Shown piece by piece: positions 23,173 through 40,400 of a stretch of DNA of 64,000 nt (the first letter of the stretch is position 1; each line of letters begins with the position of its first letter). Where the stretch lies: positions 460,562-524,561 of the forward strand of contig NC_087378.1 of NCBI RefSeq assembly GCF_963675165.1, given 5' to 3'. The stretch is from Halichondria panicea (lineage: Eukaryota > Porifera > Demospongiae > Suberitida > Halichondriidae). The position numbers and the translations under genes are program-made. The notes beneath the pieces were generated by a model. That model made no database searches. It was not told the origin of the DNA and worked only from the letters and a program-made list of their open reading frames with translations.

Positions 23173-23287
23173 ACTTGAATTATTGAACCTTTTCATGTTC
23201 GACGATTAGCTGCAAAGCTATTCAATAATTGAGAACTATAGCCGACACTAGTCTATACACTGTGTCTCTAAGGTATATAATGACATA

Positions 23288-24333
23288 CTATGATTGTGGA
23301 GGTCGAGACTTTTGTGTTATTTTGTTAAATGTACGCATGAAATCACAATTTTCATCTGGTTGAGTAGCTGTAGGTTTTCTATCTTCTGTTTCACAACCAG
23401 CTGAAGTAAAGGGCTCCTTCAATACTCCCAATTCTGATCTTTGCATAAGTTGTGTGAGTAGTGGTTGTGCAACTAGCTCCTTGGTGTGACGTGATGGCCT
23501 AGATTTCAGTACCTTAGCATCTGTGCTCACGGCATCACTTAGCTCACTTCCAGATGGGCTCTTCACTTGCACTGGACGTGTAAAGAGAGTACTGCTATTA
23601 GTGTCCGATTGGGTTGCCAGTTCATCGCTTTGTTCATCACTAGTTTCAGTAATCCTAGTTGGCTGTACACGTAGAGGTTGTTCAACTTTTATAGCGGGAA
23701 TATCTTCAATACCGTGTTTACTCGTGGCTGTACTTTGCAGTGTCCCATCTAGGTTGTCCACTGCTCTGGAGATTCTCTTGCGTATAACGGTCTTTACACT
23801 TCGTATTGAAGACGCTTGATCGCTCTCAATGTCTGAGTCTTTGGGTTCGTATTGATATCGCTTGTCATTGCTCGTCTCTTCCTGATGATCTATGGTGGTG
23901 CACTCAGTCTCCGATCTTGAGTCCTCTGAAGTTGATTTTGGCACAACACTGACGCTCTCTAAACTTTCAGCCCTCTTCATCGGAACAATAACTTCGTTGA
24001 GTGGTGGATCTTTCAATCTAAAAAGATGTTTTGTAATCCTCTTTCCGATCCGCTCCATTTCCACTTTCATATCTTCAAGAACATCTTTTGCATCATTTTT
24101 CGAAATATCTGATTCCCTCAGTAACACTTCCTTGACATGAAGCTTGTGTTGAAGTACTTCTATTTGATATGTTTTTGACTGCACTTGCTGTTTCAGTTTA
24201 TTGTTCTCTTTGGTCAGTTCTTTGTTCTTTTTCTGTACACAATTAAAGTTACATGTATATCTATTCCTGTAATTAATAATTATTAGTCTAATTCACTTAC
24301 TATCAGCGTGGCTATGTCCTGGTCAGACTCCAT
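23288..24333 (-). CDS. Coiled-coil protein, tandem copy 4 (intact)
   Basis: Exons 24301-24333 (MESDQDIATLI) and 23288-24232 join in phase to give about 325 residues. Layout as in copy 3: charged coiled coil (KENNKLKQQVQSKTYQIEVL), LRESDISKNDAKDVLEDMKV, the disordered acidic middle, RPVQVKSPSGSELSDAVS, and a C-terminal KPTATQPDENCDFMRTF tail. It lies directly downstream of the genuine VPS51 3' end, on the same strand, with about 740 bp between. Unrecognised family; could be lineage specific. Its first exon resembles copy 1, so copies 1 and 4 may be closest. Confidence 0.72.
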
Positions 24334-25024
24334 TCTCTCAATGGTTATAATTATAGCTACTGGAAAACTGTTCTATTGATCAGTCCGTCCAGAAGTTTGC
24401 TCAAAGGTTGCAGTTTGTGTACATAATAGGGCATACATACGTATACAATGCGTGCTGTAATAAGAGTGGGGTACTAGCTCGAGTTACAGTGATCATCACA
24501 ATGCATTCATGTACATATATGTACGAGCAAGATAGTTGGGTGTAAAGTGAAAATGCATATTTTGTGCGTGTGTTGGTACTTTGTGTGTGTTATTATTGTG
24601 CAATTTTCTGCCCTCTTAAAAGGTCAAGTCACCCCAGCCTTGGTACACTAGGATTACAGTTCACATTCATAGTGAATAAAGAATGTCAACATGGCAACAC
24701 TTTCACTCGATTAGCTATATATGGATATTCACAAAGTAATAATTAAGGCAGTCAATGATCAGTTTTAAATATAGTTCAGTTTCTCTCACATATCAGCTCA
24801 ACCACCTGCAGTAAGCAACACAGGTGATGCATGCAAGAAACATCACCTCATGAAACTAAGTACATTTATGGATATATATATATACGTTTAAATATGGGAT
24901 ATGTAGGCGAGTGGTGGTGTTGGTTGGTGTTGGTTAGAAAGGGGAAAAGTTTTACGAATGGGAAATGCGATAAGCATGCAAACGGTCCCCCTATCATCCC
25001 AGGCTTGCCGTCAGTATTTAGTAG

Positions 25025-30952
<5,928 letters not shown>

Positions 30953-31107
30953 TGAAGTTCAACAATCTCTAGTTTGCTTTTCCATGAATGCCACGCCTAC
31001 TACTAGGCAGAAAGTGTGGGCGTGATAAACAAAAAGTGGGCGTGTTGGCACACCTGGAGTTCTGTTTTGGCTTTCAGTTTGTATACTAGACTATACTATA
31101 CATCATT
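30953..31107. promoter_or_regulatory. Shared divergent promoter region, VPS51 / death-domain gene 1
   Basis: The two start codons are 155 bp apart and point away from each other. The region has a direct repeat AGTGTGGGCGTG / AGTGGGCGTGTT near 31010-31045. Shared regulation is inference from spacing. Confidence 0.5.
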
Positions 31108-32730
31108 GTGATGCAGTCTCAAGACGAATACACCACCGACAATCTACAAGAACTACTCATTATTCTTCACCCAGTTTTCTCAAAATGGTACTACATCGGA
31201 CTTGGGTTGAGAGTCGAAAATCTAAACGTTATTCGCGCAGACTATCCAGGAGACGCACAAAGATGCTTCACAGAGATGCTTGAGACCAGACTAAGGCAAG
31301 GGCCACTCCCCAAATCAGAGCTACACGATTGTTTGTGTTTGCCTACTGTTGGGGAGATTGATTTAGCAAGTAGAATTCCTGGTTTAATAAGAATTCCAGA
31401 TGAAGAAATTGAGTTGATTTCTGTCACCAAGAACAATGTGATTCACTGCATCAAGCCTGACATTGCTGACACTGTGTTTCCGTACACACAATTGAGGAAG
31501 AACTATAATTTCACTGCCTTTTTCTTTGTCATTTTCATCTTTCTTCAACTGGTTACCATGGTGGATAATCACAACTGGGTCAAGCCACGAAACTACACAG
31601 TTCAACAGTACACGAACAGAGTTGTGTTCTTCACTTTATACACCTTCCTTCTAATTGTAACCCCTTGCGTATGCTATGCACAGTTGTGCCGACTAGGCTC
31701 GTTCGAGAAAACTTTCTTCATATCTAACGACACTACTAGAGTACCAATTGACAATGCAACTAAAGAAAATGTAAACAAAATTGTGACGGATCGAAAAATA
31801 TCATTAAATCCACTGGAATTGATCTCACAGATTGTGTTACTGCTCAAGGTGAAAATTAATGAATTTGATCTCAAGAGATTTCAAGTCCTGATACATGCCA
31901 TCATACTTCCAATGTTTCTGTTCTACATTAGAGCATTTGATGACTCAAAATCTCACCAGACAGGATGGAAAAACTTGAGGATCGGAGGTGAGAGACTCAT
32001 CGACTTATGGGAATGCATTTCGTTCAGTATCATATTTTTTCTCTCCGGAACTATGAAAGATGTTTATTGCTTTGAAAACCACATTGCTACTCTCTTTGCC
32101 GAAGATGAGTTAGAACAAAGTGCTCAGAGAAAAAGGTTGTCAAAAAAGATTTTCCACGCTATTCGAAGACGTTGGTCTTTAATGGATGTTTACACACACT
32201 TTTTGTCGATTGTTTTTGCTGCCTTAGCAATAGTGCTGTTTTTGTACGGGAAACCGTTCACCCCGAGGTACATACTACTAGAAAACGCCCTGGAGCAACA
32301 CGCTTGGAATGTTGTTACAGTGCTCATTATACTCCTGCAGTTTGGTGGATCGTCCGCTAATCCCACTTTCAAGCTATTTTGTTCGATTTGCTACATCGCA
32401 TTTCCATTTATAATGTGTACTTTAGTTTACGTGGATGAGATTAACAAGGCGTTTGATATTCATCTTCCTCGAGGGAACGCACTTCTTTTGATATTTGCTA
32501 GCCAGTTAGTGACTCTTATCAACTGGCTTGTTTGTCTATTCCATTGCTATTTGCGACAAAAAGATCTTCACTGGAGATATCATTTGTGCCTTGCAGCTGT
32601 TGTGCTGGTGTTTGGCTGCTTGTGTTATATCAACGTTAGAGAGTTCAAGTATTACATTCACGAAGGAAACTGCACATGTAGTTGCAATTGTACTTCTATT
32701 GATGGTAGTGTGTACAATATGATTAATTGA
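31108..32730 (+). CDS. Death-domain multi-pass membrane protein, array member 1
   Basis: Single exon, 540 residues. Residues 10-78 look like a death-fold domain (LQELLIILHPVFSKWYYIGL, then IRADYPGDAQRCFTEMLETR), with the W and the spacing typical of death domains. About nine hydrophobic segments follow: near 132-150, 172-194, 262-279, 300-320, 352-375, 395-413, 420-440, 455-480 and 490-510. Conserved blocks across the array include CYAQLCRLG, KDVYCFENHIATL and SQLVTLINWLVCLFHCY. The C-terminus is Cys-rich. I do not recognise the membrane part. A signalling receptor role in cell death or immunity is inference from the death domain. Its 3' half is copied at 33035-33802. Confidence 0.75.
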   Translation: MMQSQDEYTTDNLQELLIILHPVFSKWYYIGLGLRVENLNVIRADYPGDAQRCFTEMLETRLRQGPLPKSELHDCLCLPTVGEIDLASRIPGLIRIPDEEIELISVTKNNVIHCIKPDIADTVFPYTQLRKNYNFTAFFFVIFIFLQLVTMVDNHNWVKPRNYTVQQYTNRVVFFTLYTFLLIVTPCVCYAQLCRLGSFEKTFFISNDTTRVPIDNATKENVNKIVTDRKISLNPLELISQIVLLLKVKINEFDLKRFQVLIHAIILPMFLFYIRAFDDSKSHQTGWKNLRIGGERLIDLWECISFSIIFFLSGTMKDVYCFENHIATLFAEDELEQSAQRKRLSKKIFHAIRRRWSLMDVYTHFLSIVFAALAIVLFLYGKPFTPRYILLENALEQHAWNVVTVLIILLQFGGSSANPTFKLFCSICYIAFPFIMCTLVYVDEINKAFDIHLPRGNALLLIFASQLVTLINWLVCLFHCYLRQKDLHWRYHLCLAAVVLVFGCLCYINVREFKYYIHEGNCTCSCNCTSIDGSVYNMIN

Positions 32731-33034
32731 TTACATTTCTATTAACTTTTTAGTTCACTTTCAATCACCTCCAGTAGTACAGTGTGAACATAATGTCATA
32801 CCAAAATACGTATACGTACATGTATGACAATATCATATTCCATGTCAAAAATTTCCCCACTGTTGTACATGTACTGTAGTTTAGAATGGTGTCTGCTATG
32901 CATGAATTAAACAAGCTGCATTGCAAGTAACATTGCTCAGCAGGCTACTCCCACGTATGTAATTGTTAGGCCACAAAAGACCTAGTACCAAGGGCGCTAG
33001 TACTGTACACGGGTACTGTACACTCCGCCTGAAG
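32731..33034. other. Gap between array members 1 and 2
   Basis: 3' flank of member 1 (AATCACCTCCAGTAG...CATACC). Similar flank sequence recurs after member 2 (33845-33940) and again near 34118-34160, showing that flanks were copied with the genes. Near 32998-33022 is GTACTGTACACGGGTACTGT, a local repeat at the duplication breakpoint. Confidence 0.6.
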
Positions 33035-33802
33035 GGATGGAAAAACTTGAGGATCGGAGGTGAGAGACTCATCGACTTATGGGAGTGCATTTTGTTCAGT
33101 ATCATATTTTTTCTCTCCGGAACTATGAAAGATGTTTATTGCTTTGAAAACCACATTGCTACTCTCTTTGCCGAAGATGAGTTAGAACAAAGTGCTCAGA
33201 GAAAAAAGTTATCGAAAAAGATTTTCCGCGCTATTCGAAAACGTTGGTCTTTAATGGATATTTACACACACTTTTTGTCGATTGTTTTTGCTGCCTTAGC
33301 AATAGTGCTGTTTTTATACGGGAAACCGTTCACCCCGAGGTACATACTACTAGAAAATGCCCTGGAGCAACACGCTTGGAATGTCGTTACAGTACTTATT
33401 ATACTCCTGCAGTTTGGTGGATCGTCCGCTAATCCCACTTTCAAGCTATTTTGTTCGATTTGCTACATCGCATTTCCATTTATAATGTGTACTTTAGTTT
33501 ACGTGGATGAGATTAACAAGGAGTTTGATATTCATCTTCCTCGAGGGAACGCACTTCTATTGATATTTGCTAGCCAGTTAGTGACTCTTATCAACTGGCT
33601 TGTTTGTCTATTCCATTGCTATTTGCGACAAAAAGATCTTCACTGGAGATATCATTTGTGCCTTGCAGCTGTTGTGCTGGTGTTTGGCTGCTTGTGTTAT
33701 ATCAACGTTAGAGAGTTCAAGTATTACATTCACGAAGGAAACTGCACATGTAGTTGCAATTGCACTTCTATTGATGGTAGTGTGTACAATATGATTAATT
33801 GA
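33035..33802 (+). pseudogene. Array member 2: 5'-truncated recent copy of member 1
   Basis: From GGATGGAAAAACTTGAGGAT to the stop it matches 31963-32730 at roughly 97-98 percent, with the frame open to the same stop. The death domain and the first three membrane segments are missing. An upstream in-frame ATG at 32963 would give 279 residues with an unrelated 25-residue start. Recent partial duplication; probably non-functional, though a short protein is possible. Confidence 0.8.
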
Positions 33803-34440
33803 TTTAACATTTCTCACTTTCTGTACCTATATTGTATACTATAGCCACCTCCAAATATAGTGTATACATACCAAAATTGAAATACTATAACTATGTACGA
33901 TAATATCACAATATCATCTTTCATGTCAAAATTCCCCATTGTACCACCGATATCAAGGGTGTATTGGATTTGTACTACCCAAGGGCAGTATATGTATTCC
34001 CCGAGGACAAGGGTAAACATAATTATAAGACATGGTACAGGTATAGCTTGTACTATGAACACGTATTGATTATCTGAACTGTGCATTATAGTTGCAATTG
34101 TTGGTAGATCCAGATTACTTCAATCACCTCCAATAATGTGAACATAATGTCATACCAAATACTGTAGTTGTATGTATGTATAATTATACAACATAATAAT
34201 ACAGCATTAATTAATTAATCATACAATCTGTACGGAAATGGGCGTGGTGACGATGCTATCCTCTCCCTGGCACATGTCAGATCATGTGCAAGGGAGTGGT
34301 CTGGGGCCAGACTAAAAGACATTGAGTTTTATTTTTAATTAAACCACAAGCTGCAATTTTGCAAAAATAAGAGGTGGGGCTGCTATAACAGCAGCTACTC
34401 CCACGTACCTTTACTTGCTGTCTGTGTTAGGAGTTGATCA
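33803..34440. other. Intergenic region between array members 2 and 3
   Basis: 640 bp, AT-rich, with copied 3' flank sequence at 33840-33940 and 34118-34160. The last 60 bp (GCTACTCCCACGTACCTTTA) share ACTCCCACGTA with 32945, upstream of member 2. No gene seen. Confidence 0.5.
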
Positions 34441-36045
34441 ATGGCTTCAACAATCTACAGCAGGAGATCACTCACTGCTGGTGAAAATACCAGTAAGAAG
34501 TCTGAGTATACTGAGAAAGATATCAGTATTTTGATGGATCTTCTAAATAATGTTTATCAGAAGTGGAGACATATTGGAGACCAATTTAGCATATTAGATG
34601 GGACATTGGAGCAAATCAAAGTGGACAACAGCAACGATTCGAAGGATTGCATGCGTGCTGTTATTGTTGCAAGGCTAAAACAAGGAGGACCTATCTCTTC
34701 ATTTGAATTAGGTTACATTCTGAGAAGGCCATCGATAGGTGAGACTACTCTAGCAAACAAATTCTGTACCAGTAACAGTAGATTTCCTCTGTCGAGGGAA
34801 ACACACGAGTCAATCACAGAGATAAATGTTTTACATTGTATCAAGCCCAATATATGTGATGCGGTTATCCCCTATACCTACATGAAGAAGACTGTCTCGT
34901 TTATAAATTGTATCTTTGTGGTGTACGTGGTCATGCAAATTATGTCTGTGTTCGGTGGTGGCGCACTTCAATCAAGGAAATACACGAATGAACAGTACTT
35001 GAACAGAGTTGTATTCTTCTTATTGCATGCTATTCTGATGATTGGGTTTCCTTGTGCTTGCTATGCACAGTGGTGCTGGCTAAGTTCATTGGAAGAAAAG
35101 TATTTGAAGTCAGAGAAACTATCACCAGTTACAAAGAGCACTGATTCTGAATTAGAAATAGAGAATATACTCACAAAGCGAAAGATATCATTCAATCCCC
35201 TTGATTTCATTGAGCAAGTCAAATTTTTGCAAAAGTGCAAACTAAAACAACTCGATTTTAATTGTTTTCAAGTTCCAATGCATGCTGTCATTTATCCTTG
35301 TTTACTGTACTGGTTGAGAATATTCAGCAATGTGCCACCCAGTACGTCATGGATAAACACGGAACTTTGGGACTGTTTTGCAGTTGGTATTGGCTTGGTT
35401 TTCACAGGTATTGTTCAGGATATCTACTGCATTGAAAATTATGTTGCTACAATTCTGGTTGATAGTGACAACAATCAGAACAATCAATCTGGAGATATTT
35501 TTCGAGCTATTCGTCATCGTTGGCTAGCATGGGACACCTTCAAACATATTCTAGCGGTTGTTTTCTTGGTTCTAATCTTAATACTTTACTACTTTGGGGA
35601 GCCGTTTACCAAAAGTCAAGAAACACCAGCTAATGATGATTTGAGACTTATATGGATTTTTCTAACGTTTTTTCTTATTATAATGCAGGCTAGTGGATCT
35701 AGTGCTAATGCAACAACCAAGATGATCGGCATGATTGGCTATATTTTGCTTCCTCTGTGGTTGATGTATGTTGCATGCACTCAAGGAATAGCATTCGACC
35801 AGATAAGAAATGGCTTTAACTTCTACAAAGCCACCGGGCACATTTATCTGATACTTTTCACCACACAATTAGTGACTATTCTCAACTGGCTTCTTTGTCT
35901 ACAACGCTGCTACTGGCGTCAACTTTATAAGCAATATCTCTCATGGAAGTACCACGGACTGTGTGTAGCAGCATTAGGAATTGTAATTTTATACTTATTG
36001 GTTGTTTCAGTTAAAGAATTTCAGCCTTCTTATAGACCCAGTTAG
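34441..36045 (+). CDS. Death-domain multi-pass membrane protein, array member 3
   Basis: Single exon, 534 residues. The death-fold region is at 25-100 (ISILMDLLNNVYQKWRHIGD, SKDCMRAVIVARLKQGG). The membrane domain has the same order as member 1, with NVLHCIKPNICDAVIPYTYM, CACYAQWCWLSSLEEKYL, QDIYCIENYVATIL and TTQLVTILNWLLCLQRCYWR. Identity to member 1 is low, so the split is old. It is the donor of the middle and end of scrambled member 4. Frame intact; probably a working gene. Confidence 0.75.
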   Translation: MASTIYSRRSLTAGENTSKKSEYTEKDISILMDLLNNVYQKWRHIGDQFSILDGTLEQIKVDNSNDSKDCMRAVIVARLKQGGPISSFELGYILRRPSIGETTLANKFCTSNSRFPLSRETHESITEINVLHCIKPNICDAVIPYTYMKKTVSFINCIFVVYVVMQIMSVFGGGALQSRKYTNEQYLNRVVFFLLHAILMIGFPCACYAQWCWLSSLEEKYLKSEKLSPVTKSTDSELEIENILTKRKISFNPLDFIEQVKFLQKCKLKQLDFNCFQVPMHAVIYPCLLYWLRIFSNVPPSTSWINTELWDCFAVGIGLVFTGIVQDIYCIENYVATILVDSDNNQNNQSGDIFRAIRHRWLAWDTFKHILAVVFLVLILILYYFGEPFTKSQETPANDDLRLIWIFLTFFLIIMQASGSSANATTKMIGMIGYILLPLWLMYVACTQGIAFDQIRNGFNFYKATGHIYLILFTTQLVTILNWLLCLQRCYWRQLYKQYLSWKYHGLCVAALGIVILYLLVVSVKEFQPSYRPS

Positions 36046-36469
36046 AAAATGTGCCAGTCTCATGTATATATAATAGCATTTATATGTTCTTGGAATTTGC
36101 TTGTATAACCATGTGACGATGAATATATTATTGTGGTCACACTCCCACTCTGTAAATGCAACACATGATGTGAACGATGAATATGGTGCAAAGTGCTAGG
36201 CATAATAACATCATTTAAGGTTTTGTACAAACACATTTTGATGTCATGCACTATAGCACATTGGACTAGCCATCTATCTAAACCACATTACGGTGGGGGT
36301 ATGACTTGATTTCTCTAAATGAATGTTGAAGCTGCTCTGTGCTAATGCCTCTCAGCATGTTTGCTTCGCTCAAAAGTATTAGAAGAGATAGCTTTGTTTA
36401 TGTTATGTTATTTGCCAATGACAAATTGCATTATTTTTAGCAAATGGAAACAGAAGTCTACGCTTTTTT

Positions 36470-36531
36470 GTACTTTTGGCATCCTTTTTAGCATCAATTA
36501 TGGCATTTGATGCTAAGGATGCCAAGAGTAC
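36470..36531. repeat. Hairpin: about 26-bp inverted repeat with 8-base loop
   Basis: The left arm 36470-36497 (GTACTTTTGGCATCC...) pairs with the right arm 36506-36531 (...GGATGCCAAGAGTAC), broken by a two-base bulge. Could be a small foldback element or a structured RNA. Confidence 0.75.
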
Positions 36532-37220
36532 AAAGTCTATGAAGAGCTAAAATTAATGGCTGCTGCATCAGTACTATAGACCCATACATGTCATAAACAA
36601 TTCCTATATTAAGTATACTGTATATATAAAGCTCATGGAAAAACTAGTGACACCATGCACTCCCATTTTTTTGCAGCCTATATAGCTATAGAGCTTTGCA
36701 GCTACCAATAGCTACATATAGTGAGCTATAACTACTAAGTATAGAGTAGGAAGACTCCATGGACAACTTTTGCTACGCACTCTTCTGAAAAGGCTACAAT
36801 AACATTCAAAGTAACCAAAACGAGGCATAACTCGAGAATGAAGCATTATTTTGTAAATCCACGACTTAAAATCCAAGAAAACATGACTAGAAGCCTATAG
36901 AAACGTCTTACTTGCACTTCATTGATCCTTGACCAGCTGTAACACACACATGCACACACACTAGACAAAATTGCATTGCCTCGGTGCACAGACTTCTGTA
37001 ACTACACTCATGCACCAGTTTTGCTCTTCATTGTGTGAATCCGGCAGTCTTCCTATCAAGCCATGCAATGACAGGGGCATCACCTCTCCTATACCAGCAG
37101 GCGCTAGACTCCTGTCCTGCAAGAAAAAAGCAATGGAAACACTTCTAATTGTATCCCAACATTCAATACTAATCCTGCATGGTATTCCATGATTATGTTA
37201 TAAATTATCCAAATTATAGA

Positions 37221-37308
37221 GGGACTTTTCCCGGGAAACACCCTAATAATGAATGTCCATACAGGGAATTTCCCTGGGAAACACCGTAAGAGTCAATGGG
37301 ACTTCCCC
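37221..37308 (+). promoter_or_regulatory. Three kappaB-like motifs in a degenerate repeat
   Basis: GGGACTTTTCCC (37221), GGGAATTTCCC (37264) and GGGACTTCCCC (37298) each head a block of the form GGGAnTTyCCyGGGraACACC. The second and third fit the kappaB consensus GGGRNNYYCC exactly. They lie 176-263 bp before the start codon of the FYVE-like/GIY-YIG gene. Function as NF-kB sites is inference; a simple tandem repeat is the alternative. Confidence 0.45.
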
Positions 37309-37483
37309 GGGGGAACACCCTAACGTGCGAAGCTTGGGTGTCCATAAAACTGATTCATTGCATAAATGAAATTGTTTGTGTGTGGGGGGGGGGATGGAGT
37401 GTATATAAGTGTAACAGATGTACACATTCACCAGTCAAAACAAATAACTGTTTGTAGCTAGATTAACTTGGACGAACCATAAA

Positions 37484-40400
37484 ATGGCTACAAACCAATT
37501 TGTACCAGAAGCAGAAAGTGCCTTACCTTGTGGTAAGTAGACTTGATGTTCGTAGATTTCTCTAGTTTAAAATGCACTTTTGCACATGCAGGTACCCAAA
37601 TCTCGGAGCACATTCGCCAACAACTCACTTTATGGAAAAAGGGATTCCCTAACATTCAAAGATCATCTTTTCAGAATTTCCAAAAAGAGTTTCAAGAAAT
37701 GCTGCAGAAATTTTCAAAAGGCTTCTTGAGAACGCAAAGTAGCAAAGCACACCCAATGGCAATACTAGGCGACACTGACACTGAAACAGCAAGACAACCA
37801 GGTGGTGCTGAAAATTCTAGATCTTCTGCATCAGCAATTGAAACCACAGCTAACTTTATCATGCAAGCAACAACAAGCACGGATCTGGATGATTTGGCAA
37901 TGCAAAACAGAATAGAACAGATCTACAAAAGAGCTGTTGATAGTGGATACAGTACCGGTATCCCAGACAGCAATGACCCTGAGCCAATCGTTGACTTCTC
38001 ATCCATACCGAAAGAGGACATCAAAATACTTGTTGAGCTTTTCTCAGCTGATGATCCAGAAACGATCGAGAAAATGAACCCCTCCCAGCTTCTCGACAAA
38101 CTCTTGAAATATGTGCCTAGAAAATTAATCCACTACCTCACTAACATTAGTACTACCCAGGCCGGTGGGTTACACAGTACCGAATGTGAACAACGCCACA
38201 CAAACTGTCAGCATGCCATACATCTACAATACACGTGTGTACAGTGCTCGAGCAAAATTTGCAAGTCATGTTGTCCAATTAGCAGGCAAATCTATGGCTA
38301 TGGCAAAACCACTAATGTGTTTATATGCGACACTTGTCTCAAGCAGTTTTATCAGGAGCATGCAAAGGAGTGGCAAGACAAAGCACACACTCTTATCGAA
38401 GGCGGCAACCTTGAAGATCTCAAAGCTGCAGTCGGCTGTATTCAAATAGCTCTGAGCCTCTTCAAAGAAGTGAGCTTAGTGGCAACAGGGCAAAAATTAT
38501 TGCAGCACAACTATCCTGAACTGGCACTGCCATTTGCATTAGCTGTTCAGCAGCAAGCCTCAAAAGCTATTGAAAAAGTCAGAGCTAACAAATTTTTGTC
38601 ATCTGTCTTCACATCCCTTACCACAAGATACGATGATCCAAATATACGCGAGGAATTGCTAATCGGAGCAGAGGAAGCTGCATTGCTAGCCAAAAGTGAA
38701 GCCGATCACCTGGAAGAGCAAATTGCTGATGCTCCTAGCCTGCAGACTGCAGTGGATGAAATCAATCAGGAACTGCAACTTTCCAGACGACAAAAGGAGG
38801 ACGAAGAAGCACGACAGATCAGGAACCTAAGGCGAGAAATCGAGAGATATTGGGACAGTAGAAATCTTCGTGCAATCATAGACTTTATTCTATCACCAGA
38901 TGATGAAAGTCAACACACATTGAGACTCAAAGCTTTTGAGCAATTTACACACAAAATGGAAGAAAGTATCTCAAAAATGCGTTCTGATGATCGCTACAGC
39001 TTGATCTTCTTTCGTGGAGTCTTAAAACTTTTGAAAAAACAACTTGTGGAAGGTATTTTGGACATTGAACAAGTTGCTTGGCAATATTATTCAGTGCAAC
39101 TCCTCAGAAACGAGTCAATAAATATCCTACACTCACTGCTTACAACCCAGCCATCTATCTTCACGCTAAATGGCCTCTATAACATTTGTACACAGCCGCA
39201 AAAGCTTCTGACCTCTAAAGGAATATACAATGACCCTTCTCTACGTGAACTACAGTTATTTACGATGGATGAAGATAAACTAACCCCGCCATTCAAAGAG
39301 CAATGGTCTGATTGTGAACTAAGCGCCACTGCTCTAACTCACCGCAAATGTGAAGCGGCATTTGCTAAACAGATTCAAGAGAAAAAATGGGGACCACAAG
39401 ATGTAGGCTTTGCATACATCGACTATACACAAAGATGTGTACACAAAGACGAAATTGCCGTGTCTCTACTACATGCTTCAATGTGGTTTTTCAAAGACCT
39501 CAAAGAAAATAAGCATCAACCAACTCAAAAATTTGCATTCAAGAAACTTATATTTTATCTTCTTGACATGGCACACATGATAGCTCAGCGATTTCTACAT
39601 CCTGGCATGAAGCTGTATGTTGGACGTATTGCTTTAGCTGTTGCATTGCAAACACTAAACAGAACTGAAGATGTAGCTCTTGCAGAAGATACAGAACTAA
39701 TTAGTGCATTGCTACACATGGTCACTTACAATTCTCGCTTCGTCCCATTCTGGAATTTCCCCTCAGTTGTTCACGTTTCCAAAGCTGAAAAACTAAGTTC
39801 CATTTCAGCAGAATTCCACACAAAATATCTCGATCGGCTCACGGAGACAGACAAAAAGCAAAGGCCTATGACAGAGGCTGAACTACAGTATCAGCTTTAT
39901 GAGAATGATCTTCGCTATGTGCATAAAGCAGATTATCCAGCAAGCTTACACGTAAAAGCTATGAAGGAGCTTCTAGCAGAAAAAGGATGGAAGATGTCTG
40001 ATGTTTCCCGTTTAATGACGTCACCCCTAAGTCCTCGTGATACGGAAGGATGGCTCATTCAGCAACCCAAACTTGGACTTAAACAAGAATTTGCCGATAT
40101 CAAAGGAATGATAATCAACCTTGATAGCCATAACCCTTCTATCGAGTTAGTAGTTGTGCCAGCCGATGAGACGAGAGGTCATGTAGGAACTTGCAGTCAA
40201 ACTGATTTCCAGCATGTCTTATCAATTGTCAATGATGAAGCTGACGAAAGTCTTTTCTTTAGTTTGGATCAACCAGATAATCAGAAACGATTTCACCCAT
40301 TTCAAGAATTTCGATATACATCAGAAAGTCTTTACGAGTCTGACTTGCTCCATACAATGTTTGAAACTGACTACCTAATGAAGAGTTTCAGTGTTGGCAC

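Larger units (their letters stand above)
36046..37483. other. 1.4-kb intergenic region upstream of the FYVE-like/GIY-YIG gene
   Basis: No gene seen. It holds a strong hairpin at 36470-36531 and three kappaB-like motifs at 37221-37308, about 180-260 bp before the next start codon. Confidence 0.55.

Noticed and set aside
22690-23173. Two overlapping reading frames of 60 and 138 residues
   Set aside because: No similarity or composition of a gene; the end of the second is the decayed WDR59 last-exon copy.
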